Assembly (NCBI RefSeq): GCF_904848665.1
Contig: NZ_CAJHCQ010000022.1
Location: 80,222-144,221 of the forward strand
Source of the DNA: Paraburkholderia hiiakae
Lineage (GTDB): Bacteria > Pseudomonadota > Gammaproteobacteria > Burkholderiales > Burkholderiaceae
Direction of reading: 5' to 3'
DNA length: 64,000 bases
The notes beneath the pieces are model-generated. The model saw only the letters and a list, made by a program, of their open reading frames with translations. It did no database searches and had not been told where the DNA came from. The translations under genes were made by a program, and so were the position numbers. Positions 16,933-24,726 of the stretch are shown one piece after another (the stretch's first letter is position 1; each line of letters begins with the position of its first letter).

Positions 16933-18225
16933 ATGCCGCAGACTGCCTCTTTCCTCAGGCCGCACGCCGGCCTGGAGCGGCGTGCGCGCGCGCTGTCGTG
17001 GAGCGCGTCCTGGACGTGCGTGCTTGCTTGCGCCATCGGCGGCGTGCTCGCTCATGCGCAAACCGCGCCGCAACCCGAGGGCGCGGGCGGCCAGATATTC
17101 ATTGCGGGCAACGGCGACCGCGCGGGCTCCGACGCCCCGCAGATGAACGCGCTGCTCGCCAGCAACGCGAAGAAGCCTGCCGTGGCTACGGCCACCAATG
17201 CTTCGGCCCGTGATGCCGCGCCGCTGCGCGCGGCCAGCTACGCCGATCTGAATTCGCGCGGCGTGCCCGAGGATGCGCGCGCGGGTGTCGAGTCGAACGG
17301 CATGATCACGATTCCGGGCCCCGGCGAGCGCGCGCCCCAAGGCGACGCGCCGCGCATCGTCACGATTCCCGCGCCGGGTGCGCCCGCCCAGCCCATGCGC
17401 GTGCCGACGGCCAACCCGAACAACGCGGGCACGCTTCAGCGCGTGAATCTGCAGAGCGCCGCGAACCGCGTCGCCGCGGTAGTCGTGGACGCCGGCGCGG
17501 CGCCAGGCGCACCCGCGAAGCCAGTGGTCAACGCAAGCACCAGCGCGCCTCCTGCTACCAATCCCAGCGCCGTCGCCACGAACGTCCAGGCCACGCCGCC
17601 CGGTCAGCAGGACGGCGAATCGATCCGCACCGTCGCGCTCGCCTTCCTGCAGCAGCAGTCGGCGGGCTTGCCGGGCCACGTGAGCATTACGGTCGCGCCG
17701 GTGTTCCCGCGCGGCCTCGCGGCCTGCACCTCGCTCGAGCCGTTCATGCCGCCGGGCGCGCGCACGTATGGCCGCACGACCGTGGGCATGCGCTGCATCG
17801 GCGCGAAGCCGTGGACGCTCTATGTGAGCGCGCGCATTGCCGTGGACGTGACTTACTACGTGGCCTCGCGCCAGATCGGCGCGGGCGAAGCCCTCTCGGC
17901 CGCGGACTTCATGCCGCGCGCGGGCGACCTCGCGAGCCTGCCGCAGACCATCATCACCGATCCCAACCAGGCGACGGGCGCCGTCGCGCTCGCGCGTATT
18001 TCCGCGGGCCTGCCGCTGCGCACCGACATGCTGCGCAGCGCCGCCTCGGTGGTGATCGGACAAACCGTCAAGGTGATCGCCGTGGGCAGCAACTTCACGA
18101 TCTCCGCCGAAGGCAGCGCGCTCAACAACGCCGCGCCCGGGCAGCAGGTGCGCGTGCGCACGAGCGGCGGCCAGATCATCTCCGGCGTGGTCAAGGACGC
18201 CGGCACGGTGCAGGTGCAAATCTAG
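16933..18225 (+). CDS. flgA: P-ring assembly chaperone FlgA, long form
   Basis: 430 residues, clearly longer than the 220-250 common for FlgA. ATG 16933 has GGAGAACGACG before it and is followed by a signal-like segment (WTCVLACAIGGVLAHAQ). Residues of about 40-230 are an Ala/Pro/Asn-rich low-complexity extension. The C-terminal 200 residues are the FlgA/SAF domain: YGRTTVGMRCIGAKPWTLYVSARI, LRTDMLRSA, GQTVKVIAVGSNFTISAEGSALNNA, GQQVRVRTSGGQIISGVVK (read as landmarks). FlgA chaperones FlgI in the periplasm. It is divergent from flgB. Confidence 0.93.
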   Translation: MPQTASFLRPHAGLERRARALSWSASWTCVLACAIGGVLAHAQTAPQPEGAGGQIFIAGNGDRAGSDAPQMNALLASNAKKPAVATATNASARDAAPLRAASYADLNSRGVPEDARAGVESNGMITIPGPGERAPQGDAPRIVTIPAPGAPAQPMRVPTANPNNAGTLQRVNLQSAANRVAAVVVDAGAAPGAPAKPVVNASTSAPPATNPSAVATNVQATPPGQQDGESIRTVALAFLQQQSAGLPGHVSITVAPVFPRGLAACTSLEPFMPPGARTYGRTTVGMRCIGAKPWTLYVSARIAVDVTYYVASRQIGAGEALSAADFMPRAGDLASLPQTIITDPNQATGAVALARISAGLPLRTDMLRSAASVVIGQTVKVIAVGSNFTISAEGSALNNAAPGQQVRVRTSGGQIISGVVKDAGTVQVQI

Positions 18226-18349
18226 GCCCGGCAAGATCTGGTAAGGGCCGGATCCCGGCGGATTCAGTCCCGCCTGGTGGCCTGATCCGGCGATTTCCGG
18301 CTTTGTGCGCCAGCACACGTAACAGCGTGTAACGGTGGGATTTTCGCGC

Positions 18350-18377
18350 TAAAGTTCGGCCCGACCTATGCCGTTAT
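18350..18377 (+). promoter_or_regulatory. Candidate sigma28 promoter for flgMN
   Basis: TAAAGTTC, 12 nt, GCCGTTAT. The -35 matches TAAAGTTT at 7 of 8 positions. The -10 has the GCCG core. It places the transcript start about 25 nt before the flgM GTG, and it rules out the in-frame ATG at 18368, which lies inside the -10 element. Confidence 0.7.
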
Positions 18378-18406
18378 CAAGGTCAAATCGATCAGGAAAG
18401 CCCATC

Positions 18407-18751
18407 GTGAAAGTTGACTCCTCCACCCGCAATGATCCGCGCACGCTGCAGGATGGCCTCGCGCGTTCGCAAGGCGATTCGACTGGCGTGAGCGCCGCCA
18501 GCACCGACAACGCGGCCGCCTCCGGCGCGGCAAGCAGCGCGAGCGCTGCGGGCGCGAACGTGAGCCTCTCGTCGCTTTCGTCGACGATGCGCTCGCTCGC
18601 CGCGAGCGGCTCCGCCGACATCGACACGGCGCACGTGCAGTCGATCAAGGACGCGATCCGCAACGGCACGTTGCAGATCGACTCCGGCAAGATTGCCGAC
18701 GGCGTGATCCAGACCGCCCGCGACCTCATGAAGCCGACGTCGGGCAACTGA
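18407..18751 (+). CDS. flgM: Anti-sigma28 factor FlgM
   Basis: 114 residues. The start (V)KVDSSTRNDPRT matches the FlgM N-terminus and uses GTG 18407 with AGGAAAG 7 nt upstream. The middle is Ser/Ala/Gly-rich and disordered. The C-terminal half (VHTAHVQSIKDAIRNGTLQIDSGKIADGVIQTARDLM, key part IKDAIRNGTLQID) is the FliA-binding helix set. FlgM holds FliA inactive until the hook is finished and FlgM is exported. Its own sigma28 promoter gives feedback control. flgN follows 50 bp later. Confidence 0.95.
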   Translation: MKVDSSTRNDPRTLQDGLARSQGDSTGVSAASTDNAAASGAASSASAAGANVSLSSLSSTMRSLAASGSADIDTAHVQSIKDAIRNGTLQIDSGKIADGVIQTARDLMKPTSGN

Positions 18752-18801
18752 CGTTCGACGCACGAGCGCCGCGCACACTTCGCTTTTTTTGGTGCCTTGC
18801 A

Positions 18802-19245
18802 ATGAAAGATGCTTTGTTGGCCACCCTGATCGACGAACACGCCACGGTTGAGGCGTTCGCGTCGCTGCTCGCCTATGAAGAAAAGGCGCTCGTGTCGGCC
18901 GACGGCATGGAGGCGCTCCCGCAGATCGTCGAGCAGAAGACGACGCTCACGCAGCGTCTCGCGGGCCTCGAAAAGGCGCGCGACGCGCAACTGGCAGGCC
19001 TCGGCCTCCCCGGCGGTCGCAAAGGCATCGAAATGGCCTGCGACGGCGACACGCGTCTGGCGAGCCAATGGGCGCTGCTCAAGGGTTCGACCGAGCGCGC
19101 GCGCCGCAAGAATCTCACGATCGGCATGATGATCCGCACGCGCATGGAACATAACCGCCGCGCGCTCTCGATCCTGCGCGGCGAAACGGGCAACGGCGCG
19201 ATGCTGTACGGTCCCGACGGGCGCCTACCGGCGTTCGGGCTGTAA
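18802..19245 (+). CDS. flgN: Export chaperone FlgN for FlgK/FlgL
   Basis: 147 residues, mostly alpha-helical, with a heptad pattern (LLAYEEKALVSADGMEALPQIVEQKTTLTQRL, landmark EEKALVSADG). Size and position after flgM fit the FlgN family. FlgN keeps FlgK and FlgL export-competent. A strong terminator follows 38 bp after the stop. Confidence 0.93.
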   Translation: MKDALLATLIDEHATVEAFASLLAYEEKALVSADGMEALPQIVEQKTTLTQRLAGLEKARDAQLAGLGLPGGRKGIEMACDGDTRLASQWALLKGSTERARRKNLTIGMMIRTRMEHNRRALSILRGETGNGAMLYGPDGRLPAFGL

Positions 19246-19283
19246 GCGCCTCGGGCACACCGTTCGCCTCGTTCGCCAAAGAC

Positions 19284-19316
19284 AAAAGCCGAAGCGGCGA
19301 CGCTTCGGCTTTTTTG
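19284..19316 (+). terminator. Rho-independent terminator after flgN
   Basis: AAAAGCCGAAGCG, loop GCGA, CGCTTCGGC followed by T6. Strong GC stem with a U-tract on the + strand; the A-run on the other side makes weak bidirectional use possible. Confidence 0.9.
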
Positions 19317-19362
19317 TTTGGGGCGATGGATGGCCTGGATGGCCGATACGACCGCAGGGCCT

Positions 19363-19848
19363 TCATGCCCGCCTGATCGTCGCGACGGGCAGGAACAGCC
19401 TGCGCGGCGCAGCTGTGAACGACTCGAACCCGTATCTCCGATAGAACCCCGCAGCACGCTCATCGAGCGCATCGACGAGAACACACTGCACGCCCACCGT
19501 GTCTGCGGTTGTCAGGACGACGTCCAGTGCGTGCATAAGCAGATATTCGCCAAGGCCCTGGCCTCGGTGCCGCATGTCTACCGCCAGTCGAGCGAGCAGG
19601 ACCGCGGACACGCTCCTCGGCAGTCGCGCACCAGGCATTCCTTGCGTTTCTACTGCTGTCGCCGCAAGAGCGTAGTAGCCGGCTATCGTGCGCGGTGCAG
19701 ACGATACCGCAGCAACGTAAGTGCGAGATAGATTCTTTTTCTGATGCTGGTTCGCTACGTGGCGAATCCATTCGCTCATCGAATCGACGCCGCAATCGAA
19801 GCTGTTGCGGTCATCGCTCTCCCTCAGCTGACGAATCTGCGTTTCCAC
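19363..19848 (-). CDS. GNAT acetyltransferase toxin (TacT-like) of a type II toxin-antitoxin module
   Basis: 161 residues. Features of the tRNA-acetylating GNAT toxin family are FDCGVDSMSEWI near the N-terminus, SRTYVAAV, AGYYALAATAV, the acetyl-CoA loop MRHRGQGLGEYLL, and FYRRYGFE near the C-terminus, which carries the expected tyrosine. These toxins acetylate the amino group of aminoacyl-tRNA and stop translation. The start is GTG 19848, with AGGAAG 8 nt upstream; this overlaps the antitoxin gene by 38 nt. Antitoxin first, toxin second is the normal TacAT order. Target specificity is unknown. Confidence 0.88.
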   Translation of the reverse strand: METQIRQLRESDDRNSFDCGVDSMSEWIRHVANQHQKKNLSRTYVAAVSSAPRTIAGYYALAATAVETQGMPGARLPRSVSAVLLARLAVDMRHRGQGLGEYLLMHALDVVLTTADTVGVQCVLVDALDERAAGFYRRYGFESFTAAPRRLFLPVATIRRA

Positions 19849-20143
19849 TCTTGTTCTTCCTGAAGCGAGCCATCGCGCGCTGCAGCACCTCATTGGGCTG
19901 CGGCGGCTCATCCAGCAGCGCGAAGAAGCGCTTCGATTCGTCCATCGTCAGGCGGATGGAGCGAATGACCTCTTCCTGCTCGATGACCTGCTCCGCAGCC
20001 CTAAGCGCGGCCTGCACAATAAACTGGTTAAGGGTACTGCCCGAAAGATCTGCAGCAAGCTGCAGGATTTCCTGCTTCTCCGCGCTCAACCGGGCAGTGA
20101 TTCGCCCGCGGCTGGAGTTTTCCATACCGTTGTTGATAGCCAT
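19811..20143 (-). CDS. DUF1778 / TacA-like ribbon-helix-helix antitoxin
   Basis: 110 residues. The N-terminal RGRITARLSAEKQEILQLAADLSGSTLNQFIVQAAL pattern (landmarks ITARLSAEKQ and STLNQFIVQAA) is the DUF1778 ribbon-helix-helix DNA-binding domain. The C-terminal part (ESKRFFALLDEPPQPNEVLQRAMARF) matches the toxin-neutralising tail. ATG 20143 follows AAGGATG. It overlaps the toxin start, giving coupled translation. The antitoxin is expected to repress its own operon together with the toxin. Confidence 0.9.
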   Translation of the reverse strand: MAINNGMENSSRGRITARLSAEKQEILQLAADLSGSTLNQFIVQAALRAAEQVIEQEEVIRSIRLTMDESKRFFALLDEPPQPNEVLQRAMARFRKNKSGNADSSAEGER

Positions 20144-20290
20144 TGTTCATCCTTTTTTCGGGCCGGCACGCGCTTACATCGTTTGGCGGATGCAGAGTCC
20201 GAGGTTCAAAAGCGAGACATGAGGCACTCCGCCTCAGTGGCAACTCGAGTCCGGCTGGACCGTGTTCATCCCCATCCACGGAATGGAGCC

Positions 20291-20324
20291 ACTATATCAC
20301 GCATGGTGACAAAATGGCACCATG
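20291..20324 (-). promoter_or_regulatory. Candidate promoter and operator of the TacAT-like module
   Basis: On the minus strand an extended -10, TGATATAGT (20299-20291), lies next to the inverted repeat CATGGTG-N9-CACCATG (20302-20324), which would overlap the -35 region. Ribbon-helix-helix antitoxins bind such palindromes. The predicted leader is about 140 nt, long for such a module, so this is tentative. Confidence 0.35.
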
Positions 20325-20343
20325 TGGATCATTCGTGCGCCAA

Positions 20344-20381
20344 CAAAAAAGCCGGAGCGCTCTCGCACCCCGGCTCTTTCA
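20344..20381 (-). terminator. Terminator after fliA
   Basis: On the minus strand AGCCGG ... CCGGCT is followed by T5-6 (the AAAAAA at 20345-20350 on the + strand). The stem is short with a large loop. It closes the flhF-flhG-fliA unit 43 bp after the fliA stop. Confidence 0.6.
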
Positions 20382-20423
20382 CCGCACCCGGCCCACGCTA
20401 GCCACCGCGCGGCGTCTACCGCC

Positions 20424-21161
20424 TCAATTCTCCTGGCCGGCCCACGACATCTCGCGCAGCCGCGTGCGCAAGCGCGCCACCGCCTGGCTGTGCAGCTGGC
20501 ACACGCGCGACTCGCTCACCTCCATCACCGCGCCGATTTCGCGCAGGTTCATGCCGCGCTCGTAGTAGAGCGACATGAGCAGCTTCTCGCGCTCGGGCAG
20601 CCGATCGATCGCCTCGACGAGCGCGCCGCGCAGGCTGTCGTCGAGCAGCGCCGAAAGCGGATCCGAATGATCGACGCAGTAGCGGTCGAGGAACGGTTCG
20701 TCCTCGGCGGAGCGGTCGAAGTCTTCGTAGTAGATGAGCTGGCTGCCATGCAGGTCCTGCAGCATGCTTTGATATTCGTCGAGCGGCATGCTCAGATGCT
20801 CGGCGATCTCCGTCTCGCTCGCCGAGCGCCCGAGCCGCTGCTCCACCTGATGCACCGCGCTTTCCACTTCACGCGAGGTGCGGCGCAGGCTGCGCGGCAG
20901 CCAGTCGTTGCTGCGCAGCTCGTCGAGCATCGCGCCGCGAATGCGCTGGCTCGCATAGGTCTCGAACTGCGCGCCCTGATCTTCCTTGTAGCGGTTGGCC
21001 GCGTCGAGCAGGCCGATCATGCCGGCCTGGATCAAGTCGTCGAGGTCCACGCTCGCCGGCATCTTGGCCACGAGCTGCAAGCCAAGCCGTCTGACAAGCG
21101 GCGCGTACTTCGCAAGCACGTCGGCCTGCGAAATTTTTCCTTGAGCGTTATACATCGACAT
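20424..21161 (-). CDS. fliA: RNA polymerase sigma factor FliA (sigma28)
   Basis: 245 residues from ATG 21161 (MSMYNAQGK), preferred because GTGGAGAG precedes it; a GTG at 21173 would add four residues. Region 2 (YAPLVRRLGLQLVAKMPASVDLDDLIQAGMIGLLDA, landmark DLIQAGMIGLLDA), region 3 and region 4 (LPEREKLLMSLYYERGMNLREIGAVMEVSESRVCQLH, landmark REIGAVMEVSESRVCQLH) are all intact. It directs late flagellar genes and is held by FlgM. It lies 47 bp after flhG. Confidence 0.97.
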   Translation of the reverse strand: MSMYNAQGKISQADVLAKYAPLVRRLGLQLVAKMPASVDLDDLIQAGMIGLLDAANRYKEDQGAQFETYASQRIRGAMLDELRSNDWLPRSLRRTSREVESAVHQVEQRLGRSASETEIAEHLSMPLDEYQSMLQDLHGSQLIYYEDFDRSAEDEPFLDRYCVDHSDPLSALLDDSLRGALVEAIDRLPEREKLLMSLYYERGMNLREIGAVMEVSESRVCQLHSQAVARLRTRLREMSWAGQEN

Positions 21162-21208
21162 CGTGCTCTCCACTTCTCATGTCCCTTATTGGCGTCGTCG
21201 TGCGCACG

Positions 21209-22300
21209 TCAGACGTGCTGCGGCGACGTGCGCTGCGCGGGCGTATCGGTCCGCCAGCCCACATGGGCCGAAGCGGACGCGGATGTTGCGTTGGGTGCGG
21301 GATGCACACCCGTCACGCCTGCCACGAACGTATCGGCGTTCGCGGCGAGCGTGCTGTGTGCGGCGTTTGTTGCATGCGTAGCGTGCAGCTGGACGCCGGC
21401 TTGCGGCGCGCCGTCCAGGTCGTCGGCGGGTGCGTCGCCCGCCGCTTCAAGTTCTTCGTCCGTTGGGACGAACGCTGCGCTGGCGCGCGCCGTGGCCGGC
21501 GAGCACGCCGAAACCGCGGGTCGCATGGGCCAGTGCGGCAGTTCGGCGGCCAGGTGCCGGAAGTCGCGCGCGGCAGGCGTCGAAGGAAACGCATCGACGA
21601 TGCAGCGCGCGAGCTTGAGCGCCTGCGCCATGTGCTGATCGGCGGCGACGCTTCCGGCGCGCTCGAGCGACACGCTCAGGTAGCGGCTCGCCACCCCAGC
21701 GAGGTTTTCGATCGCGGTGTGCGCATCGCTTGCGTTCGCCACATGATTCGCGAGCACGCGAAACTGCGCGATCGCATGCGCGAAGTGCAGCCGTTTCATG
21801 CACGCATAGGCGTCCGTGATCGACTGCGCACCGATGCGCATGACGATCAACACGTCGTGCGCGTGCATGGCGAGCGGCGACAGCGCGCCTTCGGCATCGA
21901 GCTGCGCGTCGATCAATACGATGTCCGCGGGGCCCGAAATGACTTTTTGCAGCTGTGCGGACGTGTACTGCGCGCGGTTGTCGCGCGAGGCGGCCAGCAC
22001 GCCGAAGCCGAGCGCGTGACGCCCCACGGCTTCGTCGAGCGTGCGCTCGCCGCGCATCACGGCGGCGAAGTTGCCCGCGCCGCGCACGCTGCCTACCAAC
22101 GAACAGACCGAACGGGGCCCCAGGCACTCGTCGATCACGAGCACGTCTTTACCCTGCGCGGTGAGCGCCGCCGCGAGATTGACCACGGCGGTCGTGCGTC
22201 CGGGCGAACCGGCACCGCCTGTCACCGCGACCACGCGCGAGCCTTCGCGCGCGAGAAGCCGCCGCAGTCCTTCGGCTTGATCGATTACGAACTTATCCAA
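21209..22300 (-). CDS. flhG: FlhG/FleN-type flagellar number regulator with a degenerate ATP-binding loop
   Basis: 363 residues starting at TTG 22300 (TTG GAT AAG), with GAGGT upstream. The N-terminus has the DQAEGLRRLL helix, which in FlhG stimulates the FlhF GTPase. The MinD-like fold follows, but the P-loop reads TGGAGSPGRTT where KGGVGKT is expected, so both usual lysines are missing. The DxD-type motif is IDECLGPRS. The last 90 or so residues are Ala/Thr-rich and replace the usual membrane-targeting helix. It overlaps flhF by 8 nt. The family call is firm; ATPase activity is doubtful. Confidence 0.88.
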   Translation of the reverse strand: MDKFVIDQAEGLRRLLAREGSRVVAVTGGAGSPGRTTAVVNLAAALTAQGKDVLVIDECLGPRSVCSLVGSVRGAGNFAAVMRGERTLDEAVGRHALGFGVLAASRDNRAQYTSAQLQKVISGPADIVLIDAQLDAEGALSPLAMHAHDVLIVMRIGAQSITDAYACMKRLHFAHAIAQFRVLANHVANASDAHTAIENLAGVASRYLSVSLERAGSVAADQHMAQALKLARCIVDAFPSTPAARDFRHLAAELPHWPMRPAVSACSPATARASAAFVPTDEELEAAGDAPADDLDGAPQAGVQLHATHATNAAHSTLAANADTFVAGVTGVHPAPNATSASASAHVGWRTDTPAQRTSPQHV

Positions 22301-24398
22301 ACCTGACCTCGGGAGCCTGCGAATTCGAACGCGTCGAGAGTGCCGACAGCAGCGCCGGGATATCGTCTTCGTGCGGCACGAACGGCGAGCTCTCTCGCGG
22401 AATGCAGAAAGCGCTGCGGATCAGGAAGCGGCGCGTCGCCACGTACAGGTTCTCCGGGACCTTCTGGCCCGTCGAGACGTAATGCACCGGCAGCTTGTAG
22501 CGCAGCACGGTGTCGAGCGCGCTGCCGAGGTTGGTCGCCTCGTCGAGCTTGGTGAGGATGCAGCCCGTGAGCGGCGCGTTTTCCGGGCCGCTCTGGTAGG
22601 CCTGCACGACTTCGTTGAGCGTGTCGCCGTGGTTGGTCGCCGAGAGCAGCAACAGGCGCTGCACCGGGCGGCCGGCGCCGCACAACATGGCGATCTGGTC
22701 GGCCACGGCGCGGTCGCGCTGGCTCATGCCGATCGTGTCGATCAGCACGATGTGTTTGTTCTTGAGTTCGGTGAGCGCTAGCTGGAGGTCGGCGCCGTCG
22801 CGCACCGCGTGCACCGAAACGCCAAGGATCTTGCCGAAGATGCGCAGCTGCTCGTGGCCGCCGATACGGTAGCTGTCGGTGGTGAGGAGCGCCACCTTGC
22901 TCGCGCCGAAGCGCATCACGCAGCGCGCGGCGAGCTTCGCCGTGGTCGTGGTCTTGCCCACGCCCGTCGGGCCCATCAGCGCGAACACGCCGCCGCGCTC
23001 CATGAGCGCCTCTTCGTCTTCGAGCACCGGCAGGTTCGATTCGAGCACCGACTGGAGCCATTCCATGCCGGCTTCTTCGGTTTCGACTTCGGGCAGACGG
23101 TCGATCATCATCTTCACGAGCTGCGCCGAGAAGCCCGCGGCGAACAGCTGCTTGGTGAGCGCACCCTGCACCGGGCTGCGGCGCTGGCGCTCGCCCCACA
23201 GGAGGCCCGCGAACTGCTCTTCCATCATGCCGCGCATGGAGGCGAGCTCGTTCATCACGGTTTCGTTGACGACCTGCTCGATGCGCGAGCGGATCGCTTC
23301 GCTCACGGTTTGCGCCGCGTTGGCGCCATCGACGCCCTGCGCGTTGCGGCTGCCCGGCGCCGGACCCGCGGCCTCCGGACCGTGGCCGAGGCGCTGCGCC
23401 GCGCGGCGCGCGGCGACATGAGCGGCCTCGAGCGCCCAGTCGGGCGTGCTGGCGTCGACGTCAGGCGGCAGCACCGGATCGGCGATATTGCCAAGACCAC
23501 GTGCCGTGGCGGCCGCGGGCGACATGCCCGGCACGCGCGGCGCGCTCTGCTGGTTCGCGATACGGCGAGCGTGATCGATCAGCCAGGGGTTCGACTCGGC
23601 CATCGTGCGCGGCGCATCGCTCGCCGACGCGCCGGCGGCCTGCTCGAGGCGCGCTGCGGCTTCACGTGCGGCGGCCGGGGTGCTGGCGTTCGCGGCCGGC
23701 GTCATCGACGCAAACGATGGCGCAAAGGCCGGCGAAGCAAGCGACTCGGTCGCAGCCTGCAGCGCCATTTGCAGCGGCGAGTGCGCATGTGGCACGGCTT
23801 GCTGCGATTGCGACGCCTGCATCGCGGATTGCAGCGTCTGCGGCATCGCCGATTGCGCGGCCTGCTGGCCCGCCGCGGCGCGCGAAGAAGGCGAAAGCGG
23901 CGCAATGGCGGCCGACACGGCCGCCGCCTCGTGGCCGAGCGAGACAGCGGTGTCGGCGGCGTGATCGCCATCCGCATCGGCGTCGGCGCTCGCACCGCCA
24001 TTTTCGGCACCCACTTCCGGACTCGCGCCGAACACCGACGAGAACACGTCCGGCATGCCGCTCGCGTAGGGGTTCGCAGCGCCGATCGGGGCGGCGAGCG
24101 CCGCCGGGGCCGCGCCGAGCGCAGCGCGCGGCGTACGCGGCATTTGCGTCATGGCGGCGGAGGGCTGCGCGAACGGGCCGCCTTGACCACCCTGAGCGTT
24201 CGAGCCACCCAGGCCTTGCGCCGCGGCAGCATCGGCCGGCGCGATCGCCGCGAGGTCGCGGTCCGCGAGCGCGACGATTTCAACGCTGCCGTCGTCGAGC
24301 GTGCGGTTCGACAGAACGACGGCGTCCGCACCCAACGCTTCGCGTACGAGCCGTAACGCGTCGCGGCTGGTGCCACCGATGAATTTGCGAATGTTCAA
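22293..24398 (-). CDS. flhF: Flagellar SRP-like GTPase FlhF
   Basis: 701 residues, very long for FlhF (often 380-500). The start is TTG 24398, giving MNIRKFIGGTSRDALRLVREALG, the conserved FlhF N-terminus. Residues of about 60-330 are an Ala/Pro/Ser/Gln-rich low-complexity linker, which explains the length. The NG domain is intact: G1 GPTGVGKTTTTAKLAARC with Lys482, then LLTTDSYRIGGHEQLRIFGKILG (landmark DSYRIGGHEQL), LIDTIGMSQRD, TKLDEATNLG. It helps place and start basal bodies with FlhG. A terminator separates it from flhA, so it probably has its own promoter. Confidence 0.95.
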   Translation of the reverse strand: MNIRKFIGGTSRDALRLVREALGADAVVLSNRTLDDGSVEIVALADRDLAAIAPADAAAAQGLGGSNAQGGQGGPFAQPSAAMTQMPRTPRAALGAAPAALAAPIGAANPYASGMPDVFSSVFGASPEVGAENGGASADADADGDHAADTAVSLGHEAAAVSAAIAPLSPSSRAAAGQQAAQSAMPQTLQSAMQASQSQQAVPHAHSPLQMALQAATESLASPAFAPSFASMTPAANASTPAAAREAAARLEQAAGASASDAPRTMAESNPWLIDHARRIANQQSAPRVPGMSPAAATARGLGNIADPVLPPDVDASTPDWALEAAHVAARRAAQRLGHGPEAAGPAPGSRNAQGVDGANAAQTVSEAIRSRIEQVVNETVMNELASMRGMMEEQFAGLLWGERQRRSPVQGALTKQLFAAGFSAQLVKMMIDRLPEVETEEAGMEWLQSVLESNLPVLEDEEALMERGGVFALMGPTGVGKTTTTAKLAARCVMRFGASKVALLTTDSYRIGGHEQLRIFGKILGVSVHAVRDGADLQLALTELKNKHIVLIDTIGMSQRDRAVADQIAMLCGAGRPVQRLLLLSATNHGDTLNEVVQAYQSGPENAPLTGCILTKLDEATNLGSALDTVLRYKLPVHYVSTGQKVPENLYVATRRFLIRSAFCIPRESSPFVPHEDDIPALLSALSTRSNSQAPEVRFG

Positions 24399-24726
24399 GC
24401 TGAGCCCCTGATGAGGTGAGCGGCTTATGCCGCCGCCGGTCGTCCGATGCTGGAATGGCGCTGGATTGCTACCGGCCGTGCGTCGCTCGCAAGGCCTTTT
24501 CCGATGTTGGAATTATTTCGAAGGTGAGCCCCCCATGATCGATGGATCAGGGCGGAGAAATGCGGGCAATTCGCGCAATCGATAAAGGGCGCGCGCGGGA
24601 GGGAGAAGTTGCGCGCGACGACCGCCAGGCTGGATTCGCGCAAGGGCCGCGCGCGGCCCGGCTTACAAAAAAGCCCGCACAAAGCGGGCTTCTTCTCAAT
24701 CCGGTGCGGCAACGCGCCCGGCGCGA
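24399..24726. other. Intergenic region between flhA and flhF
   Basis: 328 bp without a gene. It contains the flhA terminator (24665-24691) and the upstream region of flhF. A small GCGGC-TTAT-GCCGC hairpin occurs at about 24421. No convincing sigma28 or sigma70 promoter for flhF could be picked by eye. Confidence 0.6.
24665..24691 (-). terminator. Rho-independent terminator after flhA
   Basis: Minus strand: AAGCCCGC, loop TTTGT, GCGGGCTT followed by T-run. Perfect 8-bp stem located 36 bp after the flhA stop. Confidence 0.88.
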
